From Streptomyces sp. S.PB5 (lineage in GTDB: Bacteria > Actinomycetota > Actinomycetes > Streptomycetales > Streptomycetaceae), in contig NZ_JAQMWP010000001.1 of assembly GCF_030403745.1 (NCBI RefSeq), positions 372,001-436,000 of the forward strand: a DNA stretch of 64,000 nt, read 5' to 3'. The position numbers and the translations under genes are program-made. Positions within the stretch are counted from its first letter, which is position 1, and the number at the start of each line of letters is the position of its first letter. Under the pieces are notes generated by a model. That model worked only from the letters and a program-made list of their open reading frames with translations. It was not told where the DNA came from and searched no databases. This document shows, in pieces, positions 33,934 through 43,029 of the stretch.

Positions 33934-35223
33934 TCACGCCTCCTTGCCGAACAGGGTGCTGCCCCACCAGTCGTCCTTGTCCCGGACGCCCGGCGGGACG
34001 GCGAACACCGCCGAACCCACGTGCTGGATGTACTCGTTGAGGGCGTCCGTGGCCAGGTTGCGCTGGATGCGGATGAAGCCCTCGCGGACGTCCTTCTGGT
34101 ACGCCAGGAAGAACAGCCCCGCCTCCAGCCGCCCGAGGCCGTCCGTGCCGTCGGTGAAGGAGTAGCCGCGGCGCAGGATCGTCGCCCCGTGGTTGGTCGT
34201 CGGGTGCGCGAGCCGGACGTGCGCGTCGGGCTTCATCGCCTTCAGGAACGGCTCGTCGCGCTCCTTGGCCTTGCCGACCGGGGCGCCCTCGCCCTTGTCA
34301 CGGCCGAAGATGTCCTCCTGCTCCTGGAGGGAGGTGCGGTCCCAGGTCTCGATGTGCATCCGGATGCGCCGGGCGACGAGATAGGAGCCGCCGACCATCC
34401 AGTCGGGCCCCGCCTTCTCGTCGACCCACACGAACTTCTTCAGCCGGTCCGGCTCGGTCCCCGCGATGTTGCGGGTGCCGTCCTTGAAGCCCATGAGGTT
34501 GCGCGGGGTCTGCTCCTCGGGCGTCGTGGAGGACGTCTTGCCGAAGCCGAGCTGCGACCACTTGATGACGACCTTGCCGAACCCGATGCGGGCGAGGTTG
34601 CGGATCGCGTGCACGGCGACCTGCGGATCGTCCGCGCAGGCCTGGACGCACAGGTCGCCGCCGCTGCGGTTCTTGTCCAGGGCGTCCCCGGCGAAGTGCG
34701 GCAACTCGACGAGCGCGTCGGGCTGTTGGCCCGCGAGGCCGAACTTCTGGAACAGGGAGGGCCCGAAGCCGATGGTGAGTGTGAGCCGCGAGGGCTTGAG
34801 TCCGAGGGCCTCACCGGTGTCGTCCGGCGGCGCCTCCGCCAGCCCTCCGAAGGCCCCCTCGCCGACGGCCTGGCCACCGGTCATCCGGCGGGCCGCGGCC
34901 GTCCAGTCCTTCAGCATCCGCACGAACTCGGCGCGGTCCTCGGTCTTCACGTCGAACGCGGCGAAGTGCAGCCGGTCCTGCACGGGCGTGGAGATACCGG
35001 CCTGATGGGCGCCGTGGAAGTCGACCGCGGCGCCCGCCTCGGCGGCGACGGTGTCGACGTCGTCACCGGCACGGGCCATCGCGACCGCGCCACCGGCCGC
35101 GACGGCGCCGAGCGCGAGCCCGGCCCCGCCCCAGCCGATGAGCGAACGCCGGGACGGAGCCTGCGGGTTCTCGGTCTGCGAGTTCTCGGTCCGCGGGTTC
35201 TCGGTCTGCGGGTTCTCGCTCAT
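33934..35223 (-). CDS. efeB: Deferrochelatase/DyP-type peroxidase, Tat-exported, 429 aa
   Basis: A Tat signal (SRRSLIGWGGAGLAL) follows a hydrophilic leader made of TENPQ-like repeats. NLMGFKDGTRN holds the GxxDG motif with the distal Asp, HPTTNHGATILRRGYSF the proximal region and Arg of dye-decolourising peroxidases. EfeB oxidises ferrous iron or extracts iron from heme outside the membrane, feeding EfeU. Start 35223 is 14 nt after the efeO stop. Confidence 0.95.
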   Translation of the reverse strand: MSENPQTENPRTENSQTENPQAPSRRSLIGWGGAGLALGAVAAGGAVAMARAGDDVDTVAAEAGAAVDFHGAHQAGISTPVQDRLHFAAFDVKTEDRAEFVRMLKDWTAAARRMTGGQAVGEGAFGGLAEAPPDDTGEALGLKPSRLTLTIGFGPSLFQKFGLAGQQPDALVELPHFAGDALDKNRSGGDLCVQACADDPQVAVHAIRNLARIGFGKVVIKWSQLGFGKTSSTTPEEQTPRNLMGFKDGTRNIAGTEPDRLKKFVWVDEKAGPDWMVGGSYLVARRIRMHIETWDRTSLQEQEDIFGRDKGEGAPVGKAKERDEPFLKAMKPDAHVRLAHPTTNHGATILRRGYSFTDGTDGLGRLEAGLFFLAYQKDVREGFIRIQRNLATDALNEYIQHVGSAVFAVPPGVRDKDDWWGSTLFGKEA

Positions 35224-35236
35224 CGGGTGCCCCCAC

Positions 35237-36400
35237 TCACTTCACGACGACGGCGGCGGCGAGCTTGGACAGCGGCTCCGCGAGGGCGTTCACCGCGTCC
35301 GAGAGCTCCTTGCGGTCGGCGTCGCCGACCTTGTCGTACGAGGTGAAGTCGTACTGTGCTTGCTTCGAATCGTCCGTGCGGTACTTGTCGAGCAGCGTGT
35401 TCAGCGCGGCGAACTGCTTGTCCAGCTCGGTCACCAGGGCCGGGTCGTTCTCCTTGGCTACGGCCTTCAGCAGCTCGTACGACTTCTCCGCGCCCTCGAC
35501 GTTGGCCTTGAAGTCGACGAGGTCGGTGTGCGAGTAGCGCTCCTCCTCGCCGGTGACCTTGCCGGTGGCGACCTCGTCGAGGAGCTCCTTGGCGCCGTTG
35601 GCCATGGAGGTCGGGGTGATCTCGGCCTTGCCGACCCGGTTCTGCCAGTCCTTGAGGTCGGTGATCAGCTGGTCGGCGAGCTCGGAGTCGCGGGCGGTGA
35701 GCTTCTTGTCCTTCCAGAGGGACTTCTCCAGGCGGTGCCAGCCGGTCCAGTCGGTGGCCGGGTCCTGGCCGTCCTCCAGACCGTCCTCGCGGACGTCGAC
35801 CTTGGGGTCGATGTCACCGAAGGACTCGGCGACGGGCTCGGTGCGCTCCCAGCCGATGCGGGAGGGGGCGTAGGCCTTCTTGGCCGCCTCGATGTCACCG
35901 TCCTTGACCGCCTTGGCGAAGGTCTCGGCGAGCGGCAGGGTCTCGTCGGCCTGCGCCTGCACATAGGTGCGGTAGGCGGCGACGGCCTTGTCGAGCCGGG
36001 GGTCGCGCTTGGCGGTGGAGCCGCCGGTGGCCTTGACGGCCTGGCGGATGCCGTCGCCCTTCATGCCGGGCTTGCAGGCGATCGTGTAGTCGCCGGCCTT
36101 CACCTCGGCGGTGACCCGCTGCTTGGTGCCGGGGCCGATGTTCTCGCGCTCGGTGACGACACGGTCGTCGGGGAAGAGGATGTAGACCTCGGTGACCTTG
36201 GAGCCCTTGTTCTCGATGGCGAGTTCGACGTGCCCGGCCGGGAACTCCTTCTTCGACACGTCGCACTTGGTGTCGGTGGCGGTCACGTTGATCACGCCGT
36301 CACTGCCGCCCGAGCTGCCCTTCTCGGTGCACCCGGTGACGGCTGCCAGGGCCGCCACGGTGGCGGTGGCGGTGACGACGGACAGACGGACGGCTCGCAT
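35237..36400 (-). CDS. efeO: Iron-uptake lipoprotein with cupredoxin and M75 domains, 387 aa
   Basis: The signal ends VAALAAVTGCTEK (lipobox). Residues about 35-115 form a cupredoxin-like domain (INVTATDTKCDV...YTIACKPGMKG). The M75 imelysin-like domain follows, with WTGWHRLEKSLW containing the HxxE metal motif. EfeO captures iron and passes it to EfeU. GGGAG precedes ATG 36400. It is first in efeO-efeB-efeU and has an iron box upstream. Confidence 0.95.
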   Translation of the reverse strand: MRAVRLSVVTATATVAALAAVTGCTEKGSSGGSDGVINVTATDTKCDVSKKEFPAGHVELAIENKGSKVTEVYILFPDDRVVTERENIGPGTKQRVTAEVKAGDYTIACKPGMKGDGIRQAVKATGGSTAKRDPRLDKAVAAYRTYVQAQADETLPLAETFAKAVKDGDIEAAKKAYAPSRIGWERTEPVAESFGDIDPKVDVREDGLEDGQDPATDWTGWHRLEKSLWKDKKLTARDSELADQLITDLKDWQNRVGKAEITPTSMANGAKELLDEVATGKVTGEEERYSHTDLVDFKANVEGAEKSYELLKAVAKENDPALVTELDKQFAALNTLLDKYRTDDSKQAQYDFTSYDKVGDADRKELSDAVNALAEPLSKLAAAVVVK

Positions 36401-36460
36401 GCGGGCTCCCGGAGATGGCGCGGTGATGGCCGAAAATGCGCGTGACAGGGCTCACACCGT

Positions 36461-36479
36461 TTGGTGAGGCTCGCCTAAC
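36461..36479. promoter_or_regulatory. Iron box (DmdR1/IdeR type) for efeOBU
   Basis: TTGGTGAGGCTCGCCTAAC matches the dyad TTAGGTTAGGCTAACCTAA at the core GAGGC-tc-GCCTaA. It is 61-79 nt before efeO. A second, poorer half (TGAGGCTTACCTG) follows at about 36484. Repression by iron-loaded DmdR1 is inferred. Confidence 0.75.
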
Positions 36480-36600
36480 TTATCTGAGGCTTACCTGCGT
36501 GATACCCCTCCGTTCCGTGATTCACCTCTCATAGACGGTGTAAGAGCACGAGCCGATCACGGTGACTCAAAACGGGCGCCAAGCAACGGTCAAAGGAGAT

Positions 36601-37422
36601 TCAAAGCTTCCGTTCGGGGTTTACGAGCAGTGCGCCGGTCCGGGGGTGCGGGAACACCTCGACGGCCTGGTCGTACACCTCCGACAGCAGCGCCTGTTCG
36701 AAGACCTCCTCCGGCGCCCCGTCGGCGGCGACCCGCCCGGCACGCAGGATCGCCACCCGGTGCGCGTACGCGGCCGCGAGCCCCAAGTCATGCAGCACGA
36801 CGACGACGGCGTCCCCCGCGCGAGCCCGCTCCCGGCACACCTTCAGCACCAGCTCCTGATGCTTGAGATCGAGCGCCGCGGTCGGCTCGTCGAGCAGGAG
36901 CAGCGGGGCGCGCTGAGCAAGCACCCGGGCGAGCGCGACCCGGGCCCGCTCACCACCGCTGAGCGCGGAGAAGGGGCGGGACGCGAAGTCGACGACATCC
37001 GTCTGCCGCATCGCCTCGGCGACGGCCCGGTCGTCATCGTCGGGCGCGGTGGCCGCCCAGGGGGCCCGACCCATCCGTACGACGTCCTCGACGGTGAAGG
37101 GGAACGAGAGCGACGCGGACTGCGGCAACACGGCCCGCCGCAGCGCGAGCTCCGGCGCGGACCACTCCGCGGCGGGGCGGCCATGAATCCGTACGACTCC
37201 GCCGGCGGCCGGAATGTCAGCGGCGAGAGCCCCGAGAAGCGTCGACTTCCCGGCACCGTTGGGCCCGACGAGAGCGAGCACCTCACCGGCCCGGACGACG
37301 ACGGACACGCCGTCGAGGACATGCCGGGCGCCGAGCCGGACATGGAGCCCTTCGGCTTCGGCGAGCACGTCGCCGGGCTCGGCGGGTGCCGGGGGAGTGG
37401 GTCGGTTGCGGAGGAGTCTCAT
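36601..37422 (-). CDS. hmuV: Heme ABC transporter ATP-binding protein, 273 aa
   Basis: Walker A GPNGAGKSTLL, Q-loop LPQSASLSF, signature FSALSGGERARVALAR, Walker B LLLLDEPTAALD and the H-loop VVVVLHDLG are all present. FPFTVEDVVRMGR and AYAHRVAILRAG are typical of HmuV/FhuC-type heme and siderophore importers. ATG 37422 has AAGGA about 10 nt upstream. It is the third gene of hmuTUV, separated from hmuU by 299 bp containing a repeat. Confidence 0.92.
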   Translation of the reverse strand: MRLLRNRPTPPAPAEPGDVLAEAEGLHVRLGARHVLDGVSVVVRAGEVLALVGPNGAGKSTLLGALAADIPAAGGVVRIHGRPAAEWSAPELALRRAVLPQSASLSFPFTVEDVVRMGRAPWAATAPDDDDRAVAEAMRQTDVVDFASRPFSALSGGERARVALARVLAQRAPLLLLDEPTAALDLKHQELVLKVCRERARAGDAVVVVLHDLGLAAAYAHRVAILRAGRVAADGAPEEVFEQALLSEVYDQAVEVFPHPRTGALLVNPERKL

Positions 37423-37721
37423 GGCCTGGGTCCTTGGGCTGAAGGGTTGGGGAGGCGGCGGCACCGCCGGGGGCGGGGTGCGGGCCGAGCGCCGTTGCGG
37501 CGGGGAGAAGGGGCGGGCGGAATGAAAGGGACGTGGGGGAGGTGCGGGCGGTGGAAGGGAGGTGCGGGTCGAGAGGGAGGGTGGCTGAGGGGATGGGAGG
37601 GGCCGAGGCTGATGTCGGGCGGTGCGGGGGACTTCCTCAGGGGCGCGGGGCTGTGTCGATGTGCGGCTCCGCCGCGTGGGCGCGATCGGCCCCCACTCGC
37701 CCGCAGACGCCGTACAACCCC
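37423..37721. other. Gap inside the hmu gene set
   Basis: This 299-bp stretch between hmuU and hmuV holds G-rich direct repeats and, at 37637-37694, a Streptomyces-type palindromic element. No gene is supported. It interrupts an arrangement that is usually contiguous. Confidence 0.6.
37637..37694. repeat. Streptomyces-type palindromic repeat element
   Basis: The block begins TCAGGGGCGCGGGGCTGT and contains GCGGCTCCGCCGCGTGGGCG with a small GCGGC/GCCGC stem. From memory, near-identical blocks are scattered between genes across Streptomyces chromosomes. Here it lies between hmuU and hmuV. Confidence 0.65.
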
Positions 37722-38813
37722 CTACGCCCATCCCCCTTGCCGGCGTCGCGTCCGCCGCAGCAGCCAGAAGAAGAACGGACTCCCCAGCAGCGCCGTCAGC
37801 ACACCCAACGGCAACTCCGCCGGCGCCGCGACAGTTCGCGCAGCGAGATCCGCCGCCAACAACACCAGCGCCCCCAGCAGCGCACTGCCCGGCACCAGGA
37901 ACCGATGCCCCGGCCCCGCCACCATCCGCAGCAGGTGCGGCACCACCAGCCCCACGAAGCTGATGATCCCGGACACGCTCACCGCCGCCGCGGTCAGCAG
38001 CGCGATCACCAGCACCAGAACGATCCGCAGCCGCTCCACATCCACGCCGAGGTGCCGCGCCGGCCGCTCACCCAGCGACAGCAGATCCAGCCGCCGCGCA
38101 TACAACGGAGCCACCATCAGGCCCAGAGCCGCACACGGCAGCACCGCCAGCACCTTCGGCCAGGTCGCCTGAGCCAAGGACCCCAACTGCCAGAACGTGA
38201 TCTGGTTGACCGCCGCCGTGTCCGCGAAGAACAGGAACAGCCCGATCACCGCCCCCGCGAACGCGTTCACCGCGATGCCCGTCAGGATCAGCGTCACGAC
38301 CTCCGTACGCCCCCCGGACCGCGACATCGCGTACACCAGCAACACCGTGCCGAGCCCGGCGACGAACGCGAACGCCGAAACCGTCCACGTGCCAAGGAAG
38401 TTGATCCCGAACGCGATCGCCGCGACCGCCCCCACCGCCGCACCCGAGGACACACCGATGACCCCCGGCTCGGCCAGCGGGTTCCCGAACACGCCCTGCA
38501 TCAGCGCACCGGCACACCCGAGCGACGCCCCGACCAGCAACGCGAGCACGATCCGAGGGAACCGCACGTTCCACAGCACGGACTCCGCGACCCGGTCCAA
38601 CTCGCCGCCGCCGAGGCCGACCTGGTGCTGGACGGACCCCAGTACATCCCCGACCGGGATCGGATACGCCCCGATCCCCGCCGCCACCGGCACGAGGACG
38701 AGCAGCCCCGCCACCAGTCCGACGGTCAGCGCCCATCCGGTGGACCGCCGTCTCCGGGGCGGGCATTCGGCCCCGCCGCCCGTCTCGGTCGCGGTCTTCT
38801 CCAACACCGTCAC
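37722..38813 (-). CDS. hmuU: FecCD-family heme transporter permease, 363 aa
   Basis: About ten membrane helices. Family signatures are PRIVLALLVGASLGCAGALMQGVFGNPLAEP and GIISFVGLVVPHLLR, part of the coupling region that contacts the ATPase. GTG 38813 overlaps the hmuT stop by 4 bp (GTGA), showing co-translation. It imports heme delivered by HmuT. Confidence 0.94.
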   Translation of the reverse strand: MTVLEKTATETGGGAECPPRRRRSTGWALTVGLVAGLLVLVPVAAGIGAYPIPVGDVLGSVQHQVGLGGGELDRVAESVLWNVRFPRIVLALLVGASLGCAGALMQGVFGNPLAEPGVIGVSSGAAVGAVAAIAFGINFLGTWTVSAFAFVAGLGTVLLVYAMSRSGGRTEVVTLILTGIAVNAFAGAVIGLFLFFADTAAVNQITFWQLGSLAQATWPKVLAVLPCAALGLMVAPLYARRLDLLSLGERPARHLGVDVERLRIVLVLVIALLTAAAVSVSGIISFVGLVVPHLLRMVAGPGHRFLVPGSALLGALVLLAADLAARTVAAPAELPLGVLTALLGSPFFFWLLRRTRRRQGGWA

Positions 38814-39832
38814 GCCGCACCGTCCTCCTTGTACAGCTGCTCCACGACCGACTTCAGCACCTGGTCGGTCCGCGGCCCGTAGTTGAGCAGAACCCCGTCC
38901 TCGACCGAGACGACCCGACGGTCCATCCCGGCCGGAGTCTGGGCGATCCCGGGAATCCTCACCAGCCCGTCGATGCCCCCGACCGACTCAAGTCCCTTGG
39001 ACATGACGAGAATCGCGTCCGGTGCCGCCTTCACGAGCGCCTCACTGGTGATCGCGGTGAAGTCCTTCTTCAGCCCCGACTCGGCCCCGGCGTCGACGGC
39101 CCCTGCGGCCTCGATGAGCGACGTGGCCCCCGACCCCTCACCGCCGATGAGGTACACGGACGCGGACCCGCGGAGATAGAGGAAGGCGACACGGAGCTTC
39201 TTCTTCGTGTGCGGAACGTGCTTGCTCGCGGCGGCGATCCGCTGCTCGGAGCGAGCCGTCAGCTCCTGGCCGGCCGCCGTCACGCCCAGTGCGTCGGCCA
39301 CCGTCCGGATCCGCGTACCGACGTCGTCGAGGCCGTCGGCCGGGTCGACCACCAGCACGGGAACGCCCGCGGCGCGGATCTGGTCCATCGCCTCCGCCGG
39401 CCCGCTCGTGGTCTCGGCGAGCACCAGATCCGGCTTGAGCGACAGCACGCTCTCGGCGGAGACGTCATGGCCGCGCGTGACGACCGGCAGCTTCGACGCC
39501 TGCGCGAAGGTCGCGGTGATGTCCCGCGCCACGACCCGGTCCCCGAGCCCCAGCGTGAAGACGATCTCGCTGAGGCTCCCGGACAACGGCACGATCCGCG
39601 CGGCCTTCTCGACGCTCACCTTCTCGCCGTCGGCGGACTCGACGGTGACCGGAAGCCGCGGGGTGGGGGTGCCGGCGAGCGGCTCCACCGAGTTGCCGCT
39701 TGCCGCGGAGGCGGAGGCGGCCGTGGACGCAGCCGGCGCCTCCGCCGTCGCACCACCCCCGCATCCCGTCACCGTCGTCAGAGCGAGCACCGCCAGCAGC
39801 GCACCCGCCGCTCGTGTACGCATGCGTCGCAC
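38810..39832 (-). CDS. hmuT: Heme-binding ABC transporter lipoprotein, 340 aa
   Basis: A lipobox LTTVTGCGGG is followed by a low-complexity Ala/Ser linker and a periplasmic-binding fold (RIVPLSGSLSEIVFTLGLGDRVV, LKPDLVLAETTSGP, KLRVAFLYLRGSASVYLIGG). GTG 39832 is preferred because GGAAGG lies 6 nt upstream and it leaves a normal signal length; ATG 39898 would add 22 residues without a ribosome site. It delivers heme to HmuUV. A shared iron box separates it from the divergent HtaA gene. Confidence 0.93.
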   Translation of the reverse strand: MRRMRTRAAGALLAVLALTTVTGCGGGATAEAPAASTAASASAASGNSVEPLAGTPTPRLPVTVESADGEKVSVEKAARIVPLSGSLSEIVFTLGLGDRVVARDITATFAQASKLPVVTRGHDVSAESVLSLKPDLVLAETTSGPAEAMDQIRAAGVPVLVVDPADGLDDVGTRIRTVADALGVTAAGQELTARSEQRIAAASKHVPHTKKKLRVAFLYLRGSASVYLIGGEGSGATSLIEAAGAVDAGAESGLKKDFTAITSEALVKAAPDAILVMSKGLESVGGIDGLVRIPGIAQTPAGMDRRVVSVEDGVLLNYGPRTDQVLKSVVEQLYKEDGAA

Positions 39833-39949
39833 CGCAGGCCTTCCTCTCCGCGCCCGTCCGACGTGCGCTTTCTTCCGGTGAGTCGACTGAGTTCCCATCG
39901 GGATACGACCGTGTCCGCTTCCGGACCTACCGACCCGAGAGGTTTTAGC

Positions 39950-39968
39950 TTAGGTTAGCCTTACCTAT
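39950..39968. promoter_or_regulatory. Iron box between hmuTUV and the HtaA genes
   Basis: TTAGGTTAGCCTTACCTAT is close to the consensus TTAGGTTAGGCTAACCTAA. It lies between divergent starts (hmuT side and HtaA gene at 40023), so one site may repress both heme operons when iron is sufficient. Confidence 0.85.
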
Positions 39969-40022
39969 CCTGACCAGAATCGATCAGATGCTGGCGGGAT
40001 TGACGATGCCCGGAGGTCGACG

Positions 40023-41450
40023 ATGTCCCCACCCCTGCGACCGCGCCTGTACGGCGGTGTCGCCGCGCTGTGCCTGGCCGTCCTGGGAGCCCTGCTCCCG
40101 GCGGCCACCGCGCACGCCGCGAGCCGGACCGTGCAGGGCGGCCGGCTCGACTGGGGCATCAAGGCGTCCTTCCAGAGCTATGTCACCGGCCCCATCGCCA
40201 AGGGGAGTTACTCCCTGACCGGCGGCGCGGCCACGGTCGGCAGCGGAGCCTTCCGCTTCCACTCGGCCACCGGCTCCTACGACGGCGGCACCGGCGCCTT
40301 CACCGCCGCCTTCTCCGGCGGGGTCCACTTCCTCGGCCACCGGACGGACACCGGCGCCTACCAGCTCGACCTCACCCTCAGCCGCCCCACCGTCCGCATC
40401 ACGGGCTCCTCCGGAACCCTCTACGTGGACGTCACCGGCAAGGCGAAGGACACCAGGACGGTCACGACGTCCAGCCAGGTGCCCTTCGCCTCCCTCTCTC
40501 TGGGCGGCATCGACATGAAGGGCGGCGGAAACGCGGTCGTCCTCAACAACCTCCCGGCCACGCTCACTTCACAGGGCGCCAAGTCCTTCGCCGGCTACTA
40601 CACGGCCGGGACCGCACTGGACCCGGTGAGCCTGTCGGTGGACGTCCAGACGGCGAAGGCCACCCCGACGCCTACCGCCACCGCCTCCAAGTCCCCTTCA
40701 AAGAAGGAGACTTCAGGCGACGGCATCGAGGACGGCGCCCTCGACTGGGGCGTGCGCCGCACCTTCCGCGAGTACGTCGTCGGCGACATCGCCAAGGGCG
40801 AGTGGACCCTGACCTCCGGCGCCCAGGACGGCGGAGCGCTCTTCCGCTTCCCGGGCGGCGACGGCACGTTCAAGAACGGTGACCTTCGGGCCTCCTTCAG
40901 CGGCGCGGTGCGCTTCACGGGGGCACACGGCCTCGATCTGAAGCTGAGCGCCGTACGAGCCACCGTCGAGGACGGCGAAGGCACGCTCTACGCCGATGTC
41001 GTGAGCGGTGACTTCACCGGCGGCAGGGTCCCGCTGGTCACCTTCACCGCGAAGGACCTCAAGGCCAAGAGCGGCCTGGTCCAGGTGACGGAGGCACCCG
41101 CGAAACTCACCGCCCAGGGTGCCGAGGCCTTCGCCGGCATGTACCAGGCCGGCACCGAGATGGACCCGGTGTCCCTCGCCGTCGCCCTCACCGACGACGC
41201 CGAACTGCCCGCCCTGCCCGACCTGGGCAGCGCCCCCACGGCGAGCGCCACGCCCGACGACTCCGACTCGGTGTCCCCGGCGGCCTCGACCGAGCCGGTC
41301 GCCGCCGACTCCACCTCCGACGGCGTCCCCGTCCTGCCGATCGGCCTCGCGGCCGGTGCCCTGCTGCTGGCGGCCGCGGTGTTCGCGGTGCTCCGCAGGC
41401 GCAGGGCACAGCCGGCGGAAGCGGCCGCCACCCCCTCGGAAGAGGACTGA
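40023..41450 (+). CDS. HtaA-domain heme-binding surface protein with C-terminal membrane anchor, 475 aa
   Basis: GGAGGT precedes ATG 40023. After a signal peptide (ending ATAHAAS) come two HtaA domains beginning RLDWGIKASFQSYV (about 40-190) and ALDWGVRRTFREYV (about 240-385), joined by a Thr/Ser/Pro linker. The end is a hydrophobic helix LPIGLAAGALLLAAAVFAVL followed by RRRRA, a membrane stop. HtaA domains bind heme in corynebacteria. Together with the next gene it probably relays heme to HmuT. Confidence 0.93.
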   Translation: MSPPLRPRLYGGVAALCLAVLGALLPAATAHAASRTVQGGRLDWGIKASFQSYVTGPIAKGSYSLTGGAATVGSGAFRFHSATGSYDGGTGAFTAAFSGGVHFLGHRTDTGAYQLDLTLSRPTVRITGSSGTLYVDVTGKAKDTRTVTTSSQVPFASLSLGGIDMKGGGNAVVLNNLPATLTSQGAKSFAGYYTAGTALDPVSLSVDVQTAKATPTPTATASKSPSKKETSGDGIEDGALDWGVRRTFREYVVGDIAKGEWTLTSGAQDGGALFRFPGGDGTFKNGDLRASFSGAVRFTGAHGLDLKLSAVRATVEDGEGTLYADVVSGDFTGGRVPLVTFTAKDLKAKSGLVQVTEAPAKLTAQGAEAFAGMYQAGTEMDPVSLAVALTDDAELPALPDLGSAPTASATPDDSDSVSPAASTEPVAADSTSDGVPVLPIGLAAGALLLAAAVFAVLRRRRAQPAEAAATPSEED

Positions 41451-41470
41451 ACCCTTCAACTCCGCCAGCC

Positions 41471-41490
41471 CGCGGCCCTGTTCGGCCGCG
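41471..41490 (+). promoter_or_regulatory. Hairpin between the two HtaA genes
   Basis: CGCGGCC (41471-41477) pairs with GGCCGCG (41484-41490) around a 6-nt loop, in the 69-bp gap before the second HtaA gene's AAGGAG. It may attenuate or stabilise the transcript. Confidence 0.45.
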
Positions 41491-41519
41491 CGGACCACCC
41501 ATCCAAGGAGAACCCGGCC

Positions 41520-43019
41520 ATGCCCGTCAGATCCCCTCGCCGCTCCCTCGCCCTCGCGGCCGCCGTCGCCACCGCGGCCGCCGTCGGTACCACCGCGCTC
41601 GCCGTGGCCGGTGCGACCAGCGCGTCGGCGGCCGAAGTACCGCTCAGCGGCTACGAGTTGACCTGGGGCATCAAGCAGTCGTACCGCACGTACGTGACCG
41701 GCATGGCGGCCGGCGCCTTCACCGCCACGGACGGCGCCTCGCAGGCCGCGGACAACGGAGCCTTCACCTTCACCGACGGCACCGGCACCTACGACTCCAC
41801 CGCGCACACCGTCGACCTCGGCTTCAAGGGCAGCCTGAAGATCGAGTCGACCCTGCACCGCTTCGAGATCACCCTGTCCGACGTGAAGTTCGACAGCGCG
41901 GCGGCCGAGATCACCGCGGACGTGACGAAGTCCGGTACGACCACGCAGGACGTCCCGCTCGCCGATGTCACGGTCACCCAGGCCATGTCGGCCATGGAGA
42001 CCAGGCTGACCGAGGAGGCCGCGGACGTCTTCGGCAGCGCGAGCTACGAGGGTGCGGCGGGCGACCCGCTGACGGTGGCCAAGGTGGCGCAGTCCCAGTC
42101 GCCGAGCCCGTCCGCCTCCGCGTCGGAGTCGACTTCCCCGAGCCCGTCGCCCTCGGCCTCGGCCTCGGCCTCGGCGTCCGCGTCGGCTTCGCAGAGCGCG
42201 AGCCCGTCCGCGTCGGCCTCGGCCTCGACGTCGCAGAGCGCGTCGCCCTCCGCCACCACCCCGGCCCCCGCGAAGGGCGACATAGCCGACGGCACGCTCG
42301 GGTGGGGCGTGAAGGAGTCCTTCCGTACGTACGTCGTCGACGGCGTCGCCAAGGGCGAGATCACGGCGTCCGGCGGCGCGACCCAGGCCGCGGACAACGG
42401 GATCTTCACCTTCGTCAAGGCGACGGGCGAGTACGACACCGACGCCGACACGCTCTCCGCCGCCTTCCAGGGCTCGGTCAACTTCAAGGGCCACGAGGAG
42501 AACGGCGAGTACGGCCTCGACCTGACCCTGTCCGACGTCAGGGCGACCCTCGACGAGGGCGCGGGCAGGCTGACGGCGGACGTGACGAGCCTGGGCGAGA
42601 AGTCGCAGGACGTGGTCCTGGCGGACCTGAAGGCGGTGAAGTCCGACCTGACGGCGACGGACGACGTCATCACGGTGAACGACGTGGCGGCCACCCTGAC
42701 CGAGGCCGGAGCGGAGGCCTTCGGCGGCTTCTACACCGCGGGCACGGAGCTGGACCCGGTCGACCTGGCCGTGGCGTTGACGGACGACGCGACCCTTCCG
42801 GACGACGACTCCAACGGCACGAGCGGCCCGTCCGCCACGGCGACCAACTCCGGCACGACGGGCGGCACGACCGGCTCGACCACCGGCGGCGTCACGGGCG
42901 GCCTCGCCAACACCGGTTCGGACGTACCGGCGGGCGCGCTGGGCACGGCGGCCGCGGTGACGGTGGCGGCGGGCGCGGGGGTCGTATTCGCGATGCGCCG
43001 TCGTCGTACGGAGGCGTAG
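41520..43019 (+). CDS. HtaA-domain protein with LANTG cell-wall sorting signal, 499 aa
   Basis: AAGGAG precedes ATG 41520. The signal peptide ends SASAAE. Two HtaA domains start at ELTWGIKQSYRTYV and TLGWGVKESFRTYV, separated by a Ser/Ala/Pro-rich linker (about 195-255). The C-terminus has LANTGSDVP, a hydrophobic helix and MRRRRTEA, a class E sortase signal (LAxTG). This copy is therefore likely to be wall-linked, whereas the upstream copy is membrane-linked, giving a wall-to-membrane heme relay (inference). Confidence 0.94.
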   Translation: MPVRSPRRSLALAAAVATAAAVGTTALAVAGATSASAAEVPLSGYELTWGIKQSYRTYVTGMAAGAFTATDGASQAADNGAFTFTDGTGTYDSTAHTVDLGFKGSLKIESTLHRFEITLSDVKFDSAAAEITADVTKSGTTTQDVPLADVTVTQAMSAMETRLTEEAADVFGSASYEGAAGDPLTVAKVAQSQSPSPSASASESTSPSPSPSASASASASASASQSASPSASASASTSQSASPSATTPAPAKGDIADGTLGWGVKESFRTYVVDGVAKGEITASGGATQAADNGIFTFVKATGEYDTDADTLSAAFQGSVNFKGHEENGEYGLDLTLSDVRATLDEGAGRLTADVTSLGEKSQDVVLADLKAVKSDLTATDDVITVNDVAATLTEAGAEAFGGFYTAGTELDPVDLAVALTDDATLPDDDSNGTSGPSATATNSGTTGGTTGSTTGGVTGGLANTGSDVPAGALGTAAAVTVAAGAGVVFAMRRRRTEA

Positions 43020-43029
43020 AACTGTCCCC

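Noticed and set aside
32521..35346. 941-codon plus-strand open frame opposite efeB and efeU
   Set aside because: It runs against three well-supported genes and shows no domains.
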